Source: Neobacillus sp. CF12
GTDB lineage: Bacteria; Bacillota; Bacilli; Bacillales; Cytobacillaceae
NCBI RefSeq assembly: GCF_030348765.1
Contig: NZ_JAUCEU010000007.1
Span: 986,501 to 1,050,500, forward strand
DNA: 64,000 nt
Direction of reading: 5' to 3'
The notes under the pieces were generated by a model. That model saw only the letters and a program-made list of their open reading frames with translations. It was not told the DNA's origin and did no database searches. A program made the translations under genes and the position numbers. Shown piece after piece: positions 9,096 to 19,152 of this stretch; position 1 is the first letter of the stretch, and each line of letters starts with the position of its first letter.

Positions 9096-10072
9096 ATAAC
9101 CTCCTCCTTCTTCTCAAATAACCAACATCGACATGATGTTTGACCATCTACTTCTACAAGTGGAGGAACGGTGTTCTTACAAATATCCAGAACTTTTGGG
9201 CAGCGGTTTGCAAAACGACAGCCTTGTGTATACTCATCAGGAGTTGGAACTTGTCCAACAATCGATTTCAATCGCTTTTCTCCTTTTGATTGGTGGGGCG
9301 TTGATTGGATTAAGCCAACCGTATATGGATGCCTTGGGTTCCGTAGCAGTGTTCTCGTATCGGTCGATTCGACAACTTGCCCAGCATACATTACGACAAC
9401 CCTGTCACACATTTCCGCAACCACACCAAGGTCATGTGTAATCAACAAGATAGACATATCTAGTTCATCCTTAAGCGAACGCAGCAAATCTAAAATTTGC
9501 GCTTGAATCGTTACATCTAATGCAGTTGTCGGTTCATCAGCAATAAGCATAGCAGGATTACAAGCAATGGCCATTGCGATCATCACACGTTGCTTCATCC
9601 CACCTGATAAGCGGTGGGGGTACTCAAGATAGATTTCATCTGCCCGTGGAATTCCAACAAGCGTAAGAAGATCAACAACCCTTTTCTTAACAATTGCACC
9701 CTTTATCTTATCATGCTTTTCAATCACTTCACCAATCTGTTTCCCAATGGTTAAGATAGGGTTCAGAGAGTTCATCGGATCCTGGAAAATCATTGAAATC
9801 TCTTTTCCTCTGATTTTCTTCATTTCTTTTTCCGTTTTAGCTACAAGATTGCTATTTTTATAAAAGACCTCACCACTTGAAATTTTACCGTTTTTATCTA
9901 GCAATTGAAGGATTGAAAGTGAAGTGACACTTTTCCCACAGCCCGACTCCCCAACTAGTCCGAGGACTTCACCTTTTTTTACGGAAAAATCAACTTGATC
10001 AACAACCGTTAACGGACCATTTTTACTTTTAAATTGAGTGGTTAATCCGTTTACTTCTAACACATTTGACAT
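9092..10072 (-). CDS. Dipeptide/oligopeptide ABC transporter ATP-binding protein, DppD/OppD type
   Basis: This is an ABC ATPase with Walker [14 protein letters not shown]-loop [14 protein letters not shown], signature [14 protein letters not shown] and Walker [14 protein letters not shown]-terminal oligopeptide extension contains [15 protein letters not shown]. The frame is open upstream to 10117, but the start is placed at the ATG at 10072. It follows GAAGGAGGTGGG at normal spacing and begins [14 protein letters not shown], the usual N-terminus. It forms the heterodimeric motor with the downstream ATPase. Confidence 0.9.
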   Translation of the reverse strand: MSNVLEVNGLTTQFKSKNGPLTVVDQVDFSVKKGEVLGLVGESGCGKSVTSLSILQLLDKNGKISSGEVFYKNSNLVAKTEKEMKKIRGKEISMIFQDPMNSLNPILTIGKQIGEVIEKHDKIKGAIVKKRVVDLLTLVGIPRADEIYLEYPHRLSGGMKQRVMIAMAIACNPAMLIADEPTTALDVTIQAQILDLLRSLKDELDMSILLITHDLGVVAEMCDRVVVMYAGQVVESTDTRTLLRNPRHPYTVGLIQSTPHQSKGEKRLKSIVGQVPTPDEYTQGCRFANRCPKVLDICKNTVPPLVEVDGQTSCRCWLFEKKEEVI

Positions 10073-10094
10073 ACGTTTTTCCCACCTCCTTCTC

Positions 10095-10991
10095 TTACCG
10101 TGATGATTTCGGATCAAAAATATCTCTCAATGCATCACCTAAAAGGTTTACTGTATATACAACTAATGTGATGGCTAATCCTGGAAAAGTAGACAACCAC
10201 CATGCATCATACATATAATTTTTCCCTTCACTCAGCATCGTTCCCCATTCCGGAGTTGGAGGCTGTGCACCTAACCCAATAAAGCTAAGTGCTGCCGTAT
10301 CTAAAATCGCAACACCGATAAAAAGTGTAGTATAGACAAGCAATACACCTGCTACATTAGGTAGAAACTGTCTACGCAAAATCCAGCTATGTGAACTGCC
10401 AATGGACCGACTAGCTTCTACAAAGCCAGATGACTTAATGGTCAAGGCCGCTCCTCTTATTAATCTAGAAAAGCCTGGTATTGATGCGATTCCGACAGCA
10501 ATCATCGCATTTGTTAAGCTAGGACCTAAAATGGCAACGATCGCCAGTGCTAGGATAATGCTTGGCAGAGCTAACAAAATATCCATGATTCGCATTAACA
10601 CATTATCCACCCAGCCCCCAACATAGGCACATATCAGCCCGATTAGCGTCCCGAGAAAAAAAGTAATTGCAACAGCCAGCATGGAGACCGTTAAGGTAAC
10701 TCGAACTCCGAAGATCAGTCGAGAAAGTAGGTCCCTTCCAATCGAATCCGTTCCCAAAAGATGCTCTTTGCTTGGTCTTTCTAAAATGGACTCATAAAAC
10801 AATTCCTCGGGGTTGTATGGTGCAAGTAAAGGCGCGAATATACCGATTAGAACAAGGATAGAAAGGAAGAGTATACATACTACTGCCCGCTTATCCTGAG
10901 ATAACGCCCTTAGTGTATTTGTCTTGATTTTCAATGGTGCTTTTTGTGTAACACGTGCCTGGATAGGTTTAAACGTTTCTAGTTTTGGCAT
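10095..10991 (-). CDS. Peptide ABC transporter permease, DppC/OppC type
   Basis: The 298-aa permease has an N-terminal OppC_N helix (about 34-55) with the LAPYNPEE segment. The BPD_transp_1 domain follows, with the EAA-like motif VEASRSIGSSHSWILRRQFLPN that contacts the ATPases. Family motif AALSFIGLGAQPPTPEWGTML is present. It lies 3 bp downstream of the dppB-type gene and overlaps the open upstream part of the dppD frame. Function: one half of the membrane channel of the importer. Confidence 0.92.
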   Translation of the reverse strand: MPKLETFKPIQARVTQKAPLKIKTNTLRALSQDKRAVVCILFLSILVLIGIFAPLLAPYNPEELFYESILERPSKEHLLGTDSIGRDLLSRLIFGVRVTLTVSMLAVAITFFLGTLIGLICAYVGGWVDNVLMRIMDILLALPSIILALAIVAILGPSLTNAMIAVGIASIPGFSRLIRGAALTIKSSGFVEASRSIGSSHSWILRRQFLPNVAGVLLVYTTLFIGVAILDTAALSFIGLGAQPPTPEWGTMLSEGKNYMYDAWWLSTFPGLAITLVVYTVNLLGDALRDIFDPKSSR

Positions 10992-10994
10992 GTA

Positions 10995-11927
10995 TCACGC
11001 CTCCTTTGTGCCCATTTCTACCCGAGGATCAATCAAACTGTATAAAACATCTACTAATATATTAATCGTTACATACGTAACACCCATAAATAAAACAATC
11101 CCTTGAATAAGAGGAAAATCTCTCGACATGATTGCCCCTAATGCTAATGTACCAAGGCCTGGCCAGTTAAATACTTGTTCGATAATGACCGTTCCACCAA
11201 GCAAAGCTGCCAACTGCAGTCCGATCACCGTCACTACTGGAATTAATACATTTCGTAACGCATGACGGAATAATATGAGTCCATCCTCAAGCCCCTTGGC
11301 TCTTGCAGTCCGAATATAATCATTCGAAAGAACCTCGACCATTCCATTTCTCGTTAAACGCATAATCATCGTTGATGCGACGACACCGAGTGTTACGGCT
11401 GGGAGAATGAGATCTCGAAAGCCTGTTCCATTTGCAATCGGAAACCAGCTGAGCTTAACTGAAAATAACATGACTAATAGAATAGCTAACCAAAAACTTG
11501 GAATCGATACTCCTAATGTGGCTAAAGCGGTACATAGTTTATCAATGAATGAATCTTTAAATCTAGCAGCTAGAATGCCTAATGATATTCCAATAACAAC
11601 AGCAACAAATAGCCCAAAAACGGCTAGCTTAACCGTCTCTGGAAAACGGTCTAAAATTTCCGTTAAAACCGGTCTACCTGTTTTTAAGGATGTTCCGAAA
11701 TCACCTTCAAACACATTCATGATATATTGCCCGTATTGAACCAAAAGGGGCTTATCAAGCCCCAAATGGTGTGTTAGTTTTTCCACCTGCTCTGGTGATG
11801 CATTGATTCCGAGCATGATTTTAACCGGATCACCTGGAATAAAGTGAATCAACAAAAACGAGAAGATGGAAATTCCGAAAATTACTAGAATACCGGATAA
11901 CACCCGATTAATAATGAACTGCTTCAT
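10995..11927 (-). CDS. Peptide ABC transporter permease, DppB/OppB type
   Basis: This is a six-helix permease with the OppB/DppB opening MKQFIINRVLSGILVIFGIS, the early motif HFIPGDPVKIMLG and the EAA-type loop YIRTARAKGLEDGLILFRHALRN cut by usual spacing. The frame is open to 11942, but the ATG at 11927 overlaps the stop of the substrate-binding-protein gene (TAATG). This is a coupled start, so I place the start there. It forms the channel with the DppC-type partner. Confidence 0.9.
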   Translation of the reverse strand: MKQFIINRVLSGILVIFGISIFSFLLIHFIPGDPVKIMLGINASPEQVEKLTHHLGLDKPLLVQYGQYIMNVFEGDFGTSLKTGRPVLTEILDRFPETVKLAVFGLFVAVVIGISLGILAARFKDSFIDKLCTALATLGVSIPSFWLAILLVMLFSVKLSWFPIANGTGFRDLILPAVTLGVVASTMIMRLTRNGMVEVLSNDYIRTARAKGLEDGLILFRHALRNVLIPVVTVIGLQLAALLGGTVIIEQVFNWPGLGTLALGAIMSRDFPLIQGIVLFMGVTYVTINILVDVLYSLIDPRVEMGTKEA

Positions 11928-13582
11928 TACTGCTGCACCCAACTATCATGGAATTCAATTGTGACACCTTCTAATTTCACGTTTTTAACTCTACTATTCA
12001 CGACATAAAAGACCTTTTCTGCATAGATAGGAGCCCAATATGCGTTTTCAACGATAATCTCTTGTATACGGGCATACACTTGTTTTCTTTCTTCAAGATC
12101 GATCGTTGTTCTACCTTTCTCTAACAATTCATCCAGCTCAGAATTTTTCGCTCGAACATGGTTTAAACCGCCAATCTGACTTGAGTGAAACAGCAATGAT
12201 AGAATATCAGGATCAGCGTATGAGTATGCTAGGAATGATAAATCATATTCTCCCTGTGATACCTTTTCAATTAATGTTCCTGCTTCCATAGATTGGATAT
12301 TTACCGTGATCCCAACCTCCTTCAGCATTGCTTGAACCATTTGGGCCGCTTGGTTATACTGTGCCATAATGGAAAGTTCAAACGCAAGCTCCTTCCCATC
12401 CTTCTCCATCATCCCATTACTATTTTTCGAATATCCTGAACTCTCTAATAGACTTACAGCCTTATCTTTATTTAACTTATGACCATATTTTTCTACATTT
12501 GAGTCATAACCAAAAATGGTTGCTGGGATAGGACCATAGGCTGGTGTTCCCTCACCGCTTAGTACTGCCTTAATGATGGCATCTTTATTAATGGCCATAT
12601 TGATGGCTTTTCTGACATTAAGATCTGATAGGACTTCATCCTCTAAATTCATTTCTAAAAATAATCCTAAGCCTTGACGTTCTGCTTCTAAAACGTAGTA
12701 ATTAGGGTTATTGCGATACTTTTGAACATTCTTAGGAGATACATTCATGGCGATATCAACCGAGCCACTATCAAGTGCTGCTAGCATCGTTTGTTCATCC
12801 GCAATAAATTTATAAACCATTTGATCTGGATAGGCTTTTCCTTGGTTTTTAGAGAAAGCTTTCGGCCAATTAAAGTCTTTATTTCTTTCTAATGTAATTG
12901 ATTGGCCTGTTACCCACTCTTTAAAGATAAATGGTCCCGCTCCAATTGGATTTCGTCCATATTCATCACCCTGCTTTTCCATCGCAGCCTTGGATATTGG
13001 TTGTAAATATCCTTGACTTGCTAGGTTACGTAAAAATGGTGCTGACGGAGCAGCTAGCTCAATAACGAATGTTTGATCATCTGGAGCAGAAGTTGACTGG
13101 ATTCCTGCTATCAAACTTGCAGCCACTGTTGCCCCAGTTTCTGGGTTCAAAATACGGTCAAATGTATCTTTAAATACCTGTGCTGTTAACTTTGTTCCAT
13201 CTGTGAAGGTTACTCCTTGACGGATTTTAAAGGTAATGGTTTTTCCATCCTCTGATACGTTGTATTCTTCAGCCAGATATGGTTCTAGATCATTTGTTTC
13301 CGGATTAATCGCAAGTAATGTCCCACCAATATGACTAGTGACAAGACCGGCAATACTCATCGCTGTTTTATGAACATCTAACGTATCAGGCTCTAGCATC
13401 GAAGCGATTGTAATCGTACCACCTGACTGTGGTTCAGAAGCCTCCTCAGACTTATTCTTATCATTCGACGAACTATTTTTTTCAGAAGAGGTAGTACCAG
13501 AACTACATCCGATCATTAAAACAAACGAGAGAACTATCATTGTTAGTAACAAAAATATTTTAGTTAGACGTGTCTTAGACAT
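11927..13582 (-). CDS. Peptide-binding lipoprotein, SBP family 5 (DppE/OppA-like)
   Basis: The 551-aa extracellular solute-binding protein has a lipoprotein signal with lipobox VLMIGC (Cys 26), then a Ser/Asn/Lys/Glu-rich linker. The SBP_bac_5 domain shows GGTITIASMLEPDTLDVHK and NPIGAGPFIFKEW. It captures di- or oligopeptides outside the membrane for the DppBC channel. It precedes dppB with a stop/start overlap and follows the serine hydrolase gene by 13 bp. Substrate choice cannot be read directly; the operon argues for peptides containing D-amino acids. Confidence 0.9.
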   Translation of the reverse strand: MSKTRLTKIFLLLTMIVLSFVLMIGCSSGTTSSEKNSSSNDKNKSEEASEPQSGGTITIASMLEPDTLDVHKTAMSIAGLVTSHIGGTLLAINPETNDLEPYLAEEYNVSEDGKTITFKIRQGVTFTDGTKLTAQVFKDTFDRILNPETGATVAASLIAGIQSTSAPDDQTFVIELAAPSAPFLRNLASQGYLQPISKAAMEKQGDEYGRNPIGAGPFIFKEWVTGQSITLERNKDFNWPKAFSKNQGKAYPDQMVYKFIADEQTMLAALDSGSVDIAMNVSPKNVQKYRNNPNYYVLEAERQGLGLFLEMNLEDEVLSDLNVRKAINMAINKDAIIKAVLSGEGTPAYGPIPATIFGYDSNVEKYGHKLNKDKAVSLLESSGYSKNSNGMMEKDGKELAFELSIMAQYNQAAQMVQAMLKEVGITVNIQSMEAGTLIEKVSQGEYDLSFLAYSYADPDILSLLFHSSQIGGLNHVRAKNSELDELLEKGRTTIDLEERKQVYARIQEIIVENAYWAPIYAEKVFYVVNSRVKNVKLEGVTIEFHDSWVQQ

Positions 13583-13595
13583 TTCAGAGTCCCCC

Positions 13596-15041
13596 CTATT
13601 CTACTTTTGATGATTGTCTAAATCCAAATGCTGTGCGAATCACCTTGTTGTCTTCATCTCTTACAAAACGAAGTCCAAGTTCTGATTCTCTGAACGATAC
13701 GATAAATCTATCGTTACCAATTGGTCTTATATCATCTAAATCAAAGCCCTCTGCTTGAACCTGGAGCTTACCCTCTTTAATCCCCACTGTATATTTCGCT
13801 CCTTCACCAGAAGCATATACGCCTACATATTGCTTTAACTCGTCTTCCGAAATCTCTACTTCCTCGTAAGGTAAATAAGAGTCTTTTACTGATTTTCCTA
13901 AATAATCAGCAAAGGCACTAAATAATAGTTTCGTTGATGGTACCCCTGCTAAATTAGCAAATGATACTCCTGTCAATCCGAGTTCAGGAAGAATATTCAA
14001 TTGCGCCGCGACTCCTTTAATAGACCCACCATGGTCTACAAGCTTGTATCCATAATAGTCAGGAGTAACCATGACACCATACCCATAATAACGGCCTTTC
14101 TCACACTCAATATGCGGTGTCGTTATTAATTCCACACTCTCTGGTGTTAGTATTTGAGCATCTCCTACTTTACCTTGATTGCGAAAAATTTCAGCATATT
14201 TAAGCATATCGTTTACGGTAGATTTTAAGAATCCTGCTGCACGCATAGACGGTGCATCCCAAGGGTTGTTCGATTCAAAAATAAGGGTTTGATCATCTTT
14301 TTTACGAGAATTATAGAGTGAAGAGATATCCTCATAACCGTCTAATTCTTCTAGATGGAAGACACTATTTTTCATCTCAGCTGGAACTAGAATGTAATCC
14401 CTTACAAATTGTTCATACGAAACTCCACTTACTCTTTCAATAATCGCCCCTAAAAGTGCGTAACTATCATTGGAGTAACTAAACTCAGTTCCAGGAGCTC
14501 CAAGTAATGTAAATTCCTGTTGTGCAATGTCTTCCATTAACTCTTCGAATGTCTCAACACTTGAGTGTTCCTTCGTTGCTTCCTGCTCTACTTTCCCAAT
14601 ATCTCCTTCTGATTTCACACCATCATCAAACTTTGGATCATTGGCCACACTCTTACTTAAAGCCTTAAAAAGCGTTGCTAATGGTGGTAGACCCGCTGAA
14701 TGAGTCATAAAGTGGTGAATCGTCATTTGCTTTGTATATTCTTCATTCGGTGTTTTAAATTCTGGTAAATATTTAATCACTGGATCATTTACATTCAGCT
14801 TTCCTGCCTCTTGCAATTGCATAATCGCCACACATGTAAAGGACTTCGTCACTGAACCAATCCCAAAAACAGTATCAGATGTCAAAGGGAGTTTGTTTTC
14901 GACATCGCGGTATCCAAAACCATTTTCATAGAATAATTGGCCATCCTTAGCTAATCCAATTGAAAAGCCTGGAATATCATATTTTCCTACAAGCTCTTGG
15001 CAATACTGTTCGAATTCACTAGTAACTGTTTTTTGTGTCAA
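13596..15041 (-). CDS. Serine hydrolase of the beta-lactamase/D-aminopeptidase fold, cytoplasmic
   Basis: The 481-aa protein has the class C-like catalytic triad motifs: S-x-x-K in GIGSVTKSF (about 60), Y-x-N in EFSYSNDSY (about 195) and a HGG motif in VDHGGSIKG in place of KTG. A C-terminal barrel-like domain (about 395-481) resembles that of D-aminopeptidases and related esterases. No signal peptide is present, so it should act in the cytoplasm, which argues against a classical beta-lactamase. Between a D-aminopeptidase and a peptide importer, a D-peptidase role is the best inference. Confidence 0.8.
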   Translation of the reverse strand: MTQKTVTSEFEQYCQELVGKYDIPGFSIGLAKDGQLFYENGFGYRDVENKLPLTSDTVFGIGSVTKSFTCVAIMQLQEAGKLNVNDPVIKYLPEFKTPNEEYTKQMTIHHFMTHSAGLPPLATLFKALSKSVANDPKFDDGVKSEGDIGKVEQEATKEHSSVETFEELMEDIAQQEFTLLGAPGTEFSYSNDSYALLGAIIERVSGVSYEQFVRDYILVPAEMKNSVFHLEELDGYEDISSLYNSRKKDDQTLIFESNNPWDAPSMRAAGFLKSTVNDMLKYAEIFRNQGKVGDAQILTPESVELITTPHIECEKGRYYGYGVMVTPDYYGYKLVDHGGSIKGVAAQLNILPELGLTGVSFANLAGVPSTKLLFSAFADYLGKSVKDSYLPYEEVEISEDELKQYVGVYASGEGAKYTVGIKEGKLQVQAEGFDLDDIRPIGNDRFIVSFRESELGLRFVRDEDNKVIRTAFGFRQSSKVE

Positions 15042-15080
15042 ACAAAACCTCTCCCTTTTCCATTCATTTTTTTATTATAA

Positions 15081-15100
15081 AATTGTACTGGGGTACAATT
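15081..15100. promoter_or_regulatory. Inverted repeat in the intra-operon gap
   Basis: AATTGTAC (15081-15088) and GTACAATT (15093-15100) form perfect 8-bp arms around a 4-nt centre. It lies in the 77-bp gap between the M55 peptidase gene and the serine hydrolase gene. On the minus strand TTTTATAATAAA follows immediately, so it could be a weak attenuator or an operator at an internal promoter. Confidence 0.4.
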
Positions 15101-15118
15101 CATAATCAGTGTTACATT

Positions 15119-15955
15119 TTATAAAGTTATAGAATTTGAGCCTTGAATGGCTAATAGCAAAATGGCCATTAACACCTTTGAGCCTTCGATTAAGTCATCT
15201 GTTACATACCGAATGGTTCTACCATCTAGTAATTCAATCGTGGGCATATAACTTACAACTGTCGCCATGTTGGTATGCTTAAATTCGATATCGATTGTAT
15301 ATGATTGTTCTTTTTTCAGTGGCTGAATGCTTTTAGCAGATTCGACAGCAAGTTTGGCAGAAGCTCTAATTTTCTCTTGTGCGACTGTTGGATGAAGAGA
15401 TTGAGCTGCAAAAGCACCTATACCTTTTTTAACAGCTACTGTATGAATACCTGGGATCTTCTTTTTCGCATCCTCACATATTTGTAGGTCACCAGTAAGT
15501 AAGGTCACCGGAACATTGAAGCTACTTGCAACCGCCGCGTTAAAATCTGATTCACTTGCTTCTTCTCCATTTAATAGGAGACGTTGAATGCAGCTCCCTA
15601 AAAAGGTGTGGTTTAATATACTGTCATTTTCTCCGGCTTTCCCATGAAAACCGATGAAAAAGATCGCATCAAAAGTCTCATCTAATCCTTGCATCATCAG
15701 TAATGGTTTATAAAAACCTCTAATTAATTCCGCTTTTGGATGAAGCTCGTCAGGAATCAGATTTCGCATCGGACCATGTGATTCATTGACGACAATCTCC
15801 GTTGCACCAGCCTCAAGTGCACCTTCAATGGCAGCGTTTACATCTTGGGTTAGTAATCTCCTGGAGTACTCGTATGTGCGTTTACCCGGGATTGTATCCT
15901 CCCAATCGGTAACCCCAGAAATACCTTCCATATCTGCTGAAATGAAAACCTTCAC
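15119..15955 (-). CDS. M55-family zinc D-aminopeptidase, DppA-like
   Basis: The 278-aa protein shows the DppA signatures: ADMEGISGV with metal-ligand Asp and Glu (about 8-10), VNESHGPMRNL (His about 60) and FIGFHGKAGE (His about 104). B. subtilis DppA is a decameric zinc D-aminopeptidase specific for D-Ala-containing peptides. That gene is also linked to a dipeptide transporter. The start is a GTG at 15955 after AGGAGGG. It lies 34 bp after the racemase gene. Role here: release of N-terminal D-residues from imported peptides. Confidence 0.93.
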   Translation of the reverse strand: MKVFISADMEGISGVTDWEDTIPGKRTYEYSRRLLTQDVNAAIEGALEAGATEIVVNESHGPMRNLIPDELHPKAELIRGFYKPLLMMQGLDETFDAIFFIGFHGKAGENDSILNHTFLGSCIQRLLLNGEEASESDFNAAVASSFNVPVTLLTGDLQICEDAKKKIPGIHTVAVKKGIGAFAAQSLHPTVAQEKIRASAKLAVESAKSIQPLKKEQSYTIDIEFKHTNMATVVSYMPTIELLDGRTIRYVTDDLIEGSKVLMAILLLAIQGSNSITL

Positions 15956-15989
15956 TCGTTCATCCCTCCTAACTTTAAAAAGTCATGAA

Positions 15990-17129
15990 TCAGGCCCATA
16001 TATTATTCTTAGAAAACACGGTTTTGTCCACTCGATATGACTCAAGTACTTGCCGGTTTACTTCATAGCCAATACCCGGTTTATCCGGCACATGGATGAC
16101 TCCTTTTTCCACGATGACTTCTGGCACAATAATGTCCTTCTCCCAATACCTTGAAGAAGCAGCTGTATCACCAGGCAAAACAAACTGAGGCAAAGTCGTT
16201 AAGGCAATGTTATGTGCGCGTCCAATTCCGGCTTCTAGCATTCCCCCGCACCACACGGCAATTCCTTGCTGGGCACAATAATCATGGATTTTCTTAGATT
16301 CCGTAAGGCCTCCAACTCTACCAATCTTTATATTAATAATTCTACAACTACCTAACTCGACAGCTTTTCTTGCATCCTCTAAGGAGTGGATACTTTCATC
16401 TAAACAAATAGGTGTTGCAAGAGCTGACTGTAATGTTGCGTGATCTACAATATCATCATGCGAAAGTGGCTGTTCAATCATCATGAGGTTTAATTCATCC
16501 AGTTTTTTTAGAATGTCAATGTCATCTAAGGTATAGGACGAGTTGGCATCCGCCATCAGTAAGATATCTGGAAAATGTCTTCTTACTTCCTTTAGCATCT
16601 CATAGTCGGCACCGGGCTTTATTTTTACTTTCATTCGCTTGTACCCTTCATTCACAAAGTCTTCGACCACATGTACAAGATCATTCGCAGTAGGTTGAAT
16701 CCCAATACTGATTCCAACATCGATTTGCTGCTTCCTGCCACCTAGTTCTTTGTATAAGGGGTTATTATTTCGTTTGGCAAATAAATCCCAGACTGCACCC
16801 TCTAACGCGGACTTCGCCATATTGTTTCTACGAATGGATTCAAATCGTTTCGATACTCCATCAGGATGCTCAATGGGCGATTCAAGTAGTAAAGGAATTA
16901 AAAATTGTTGCATAATGTGCTTATTCGTTTCAACCGTTTCCTCGCTATACCAAGGGCTTGAAAAGGCGACGGACTCTCCGAAACCAATAGCACCCGTTTC
17001 ATCCTCCATTTCAATCACGAAAAACTCTTTATCCTGGAAGGTTCCAAAGCTGGTAGTGAATGGATCGTTTAATCGCATTACCATACGGTGAAGGGTCACT
17101 TCCCTTATGGAAATTGAGCTTTTGGTCAT
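15990..17129 (-). CDS. N-succinylamino acid racemase / OSBS-type enolase superfamily enzyme
   Basis: This enolase-superfamily protein has the muconate-lactonizing subgroup active site: KxK in RMKVKIKPG (about 163-165), metal ligands in LMADANSS (Asp), MMIEQPL (Glu) and ICLDESI (Asp), and the second Lys in NIKIGRVGG. It resembles the Gram-positive MenC/NSAR group, whose members make o-succinylbenzoate or racemise N-succinylamino acids. No menaquinone genes are nearby. Acyltransferase, M20 hydrolase and D-peptidase genes are nearby, so NSAR is favoured. The second ATG (17129) is chosen because AGAGGAGG directly abuts the first. Confidence 0.88.
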   Translation of the reverse strand: MTKSSISIREVTLHRMVMRLNDPFTTSFGTFQDKEFFVIEMEDETGAIGFGESVAFSSPWYSEETVETNKHIMQQFLIPLLLESPIEHPDGVSKRFESIRRNNMAKSALEGAVWDLFAKRNNNPLYKELGGRKQQIDVGISIGIQPTANDLVHVVEDFVNEGYKRMKVKIKPGADYEMLKEVRRHFPDILLMADANSSYTLDDIDILKKLDELNLMMIEQPLSHDDIVDHATLQSALATPICLDESIHSLEDARKAVELGSCRIINIKIGRVGGLTESKKIHDYCAQQGIAVWCGGMLEAGIGRAHNIALTTLPQFVLPGDTAASSRYWEKDIIVPEVIVEKGVIHVPDKPGIGYEVNRQVLESYRVDKTVFSKNNIWA

Positions 17130-17161
17130 GTTCATCCTCCTCTACTAGTTAAAGACTCTAC

Positions 17162-18190
17162 TTACCTCATGAAGATTCTTTGAAAATTTCTACCTATTAA
17201 TGCAGTGAGCTCATATTCTGAATAACCTCTTTTTATTAGACCTTCAACTAGCTGTGGAATCGATTGATGACCTGAAACGACATCAAATGGTTTTCTCGGC
17301 AAGCTGGCTAAGTTATCAGGTGAGACATATTTCAAAAAGTCCTCACAAAGGTCAAGTCCGAGCCCCACATGTTCGATACCTGCCACCTTTACCAGATGGT
17401 CGATATGGTTCATTAGATGTTCCAATGTGGAGCTTTCATCATCATCCCCAACGAGCAAGCTAGCGGCATTGATTCCAATTACGCCATCGGTTGCTCTGAT
17501 CGCCCGTATTTGCTCATCTGTTAAATTCCGCATCGATCTACAAAGTGACCGAGCATTCGAATGAGAAGCAATCACTGGCTTCGTAGCGATCTCGATTACA
17601 TCCCAAAAGCCTTCATCATTTAAGTGAGAAACATCAATGGTGATTCCAAGTCGTTCTGCTTCCTCAATGACCTTCACACCAAAGCTACTAATCCCACCTT
17701 TTTTCCCTTCTTTTATTGGTTGAAAGAAGCTCCCATCACCAACTGCATTTCTGCGACTCCAAACAAGCCCAAGATTACGAACTCCCAGCTCGTAAAAGAC
17801 ACGTAACAAGCTAAGATCTGTCCCGATTGGTTCGGCCCCTTCCATGGATAGTAGAAAGCCAATCTTTTTGTTTTTCTTGGCGATATTCATATCCTCTGTG
17901 TTTAAACAAATCATTAGCTTATCAGGAGATTCCCTAACCTCTTCATATAAAGCACTAATTTGACTTAATGCTTTTCGAAGTCCCATTTCTGGTAAGAAAC
18001 CACTATCTACGAATATAGCTGCGACAATGACATTCACACCACCTTCCACAAATCGTGGATAGTAGTCTGTCTCAATTACCTTGGTTCTCCCTCTTTCTCG
18101 TTGGATCTGTACATCCATTAACAAATCAAAATGGCCATCAATCACCAATGTGTTATGTAGGAAATCAGTAGGGAGATGCTTATTATTCAT
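17162..18190 (-). CDS. M19-family membrane-dipeptidase homologue (renal dipeptidase fold)
   Basis: The 342-aa zinc dipeptidase of the amidohydrolase superfamily has HxD in VIDGHFDLLMD (about 20), the bridging Glu in LLSMEGAEP (about 125) and His ligands in IDVSHLND and VIASHSNARS. Bacterial M19 enzymes hydrolyse dipeptides and often accept a D-residue at the C-terminal side, complementing the M55 N-terminal D-aminopeptidase. It has no signal peptide, so it acts on imported peptides. The ATG at 18190 follows AAAGGAGGGG. It lies 28 bp after the RpiR regulator gene. Confidence 0.9.
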   Translation of the reverse strand: MNNKHLPTDFLHNTLVIDGHFDLLMDVQIQRERGRTKVIETDYYPRFVEGGVNVIVAAIFVDSGFLPEMGLRKALSQISALYEEVRESPDKLMICLNTEDMNIAKKNKKIGFLLSMEGAEPIGTDLSLLRVFYELGVRNLGLVWSRRNAVGDGSFFQPIKEGKKGGISSFGVKVIEEAERLGITIDVSHLNDEGFWDVIEIATKPVIASHSNARSLCRSMRNLTDEQIRAIRATDGVIGINAASLLVGDDDESSTLEHLMNHIDHLVKVAGIEHVGLGLDLCEDFLKYVSPDNLASLPRKPFDVVSGHQSIPQLVEGLIKRGYSEYELTALIGRNFQRIFMR

Positions 18191-18218
18191 GATTCACCCC
18201 TCCTTTATAAGAATAGAC

Positions 18219-19097
18219 TTAAACGTCCATTTTCTCTTTTTTAGTAAATGGATAAAATTCACTACTATTTTGGCCATAATTCGCCATATGGTTTTGAACC
18301 TTGGGATTACTAGTTGCCGCGATACTTGTCACTAGCAAATTTAAGAGTGAAAACGTGGGTGTAATTCCTTTTAACGGGATTGGCGTCGGTGCAATGACCC
18401 TAAATAAGTAGTCAGCATACTGTCCAATTGGAGATAATCGATCATCTGTGATGGCAATAATACACGCTCCTTTTTTCTTAGCTGCCTTAACAAACGATAA
18501 GGTCTCCTGGATGTATCTTGGAAAGGAAATGGCGACCAGCACCGTGGTCTCATCTACCTTGGATAACAAATAATTTGCATCCTCTACTTCACCACGATAT
18601 TGTGTAGTATTTCCAATCACGATATTCAAGGCATTCATGAACCAGCTCGCTGGACCATAGGAGGAACGGAATCCAAGGACAATTCGGTTGTCCGCTTCAA
18701 TCAGTTTTCCAACGGCTTCTTGATATTGTTTGAAATCAATATCCTCTAAAGTGGCTTTCACATAGGCATTATCTTGTTCCATCACATATTGAATTAAGTT
18801 TGTATCCTTTAACGTATTGGACATAGCACGGAAATTTTCGATTGGGTTAGCGGGACTTGTCGAGTCTTCTAGTAAGCTCGTTTGAATCTCTTTTTGCAGC
18901 TCACTGAATCCCGAATATCCTAGGGTGTAGCATAACCGAATGACTGTTGTCTCACTCGTCCCACACGCTTGCCCAATTTGTTTTGCTGTTTGAAAAGCAA
19001 CATCTCTTGGAAAATCCATTAAATGTTTTGCAATCATTTTTTGTCGCTTCGTCATGTTATTGTAGTTTTTTCTAATATTTTCTGTGTATTTTTCCAT
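18219..19097 (-). CDS. MurR/RpiR-family transcriptional regulator
   Basis: The 292-aa protein has an N-terminal HTH_6 domain (about 1-80; AKQIGQACGTSETTVIRLCYTLGY) and a C-terminal SIS sugar-isomerase-like sensor domain (about 115-250; RIVLGFRSSYGPASWFMNALN). RpiR regulators usually sense phosphosugars. Here the gene sits inside an amino-acid salvage operon, so the ligand may be a cell-wall-derived or acyl-amino-acid compound, which is inference. It likely controls the operon in which it lies, including the promoter near 21272-21300. Confidence 0.88.
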   Translation of the reverse strand: MEKYTENIRKNYNNMTKRQKMIAKHLMDFPRDVAFQTAKQIGQACGTSETTVIRLCYTLGYSGFSELQKEIQTSLLEDSTSPANPIENFRAMSNTLKDTNLIQYVMEQDNAYVKATLEDIDFKQYQEAVGKLIEADNRIVLGFRSSYGPASWFMNALNIVIGNTTQYRGEVEDANYLLSKVDETTVLVAISFPRYIQETLSFVKAAKKKGACIIAITDDRLSPIGQYADYLFRVIAPTPIPLKGITPTFSLLNLLVTSIAATSNPKVQNHMANYGQNSSEFYPFTKKEKMDV

Positions 19098-19152
19098 TTA
19101 TGTGAACCCTTCTTTCAAGTTTACCTGTTTCTAGTTGCGATTCCTTAGGGGA

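Noticed and set aside
13596..15041. Reading the serine hydrolase as an antibiotic-resistance beta-lactamase
   Set aside because: It has no signal peptide, has HGG instead of KTG, carries a D-aminopeptidase-like C-terminal domain, and sits in a D-peptide operon.
15990..17129. Annotation as menaquinone-pathway o-succinylbenzoate synthase
   Set aside because: Same enzyme family, but no men genes nearby; acyltransferase, M20 hydrolase and D-peptidase neighbours favour N-succinylamino acid racemase activity. Not fully excluded.
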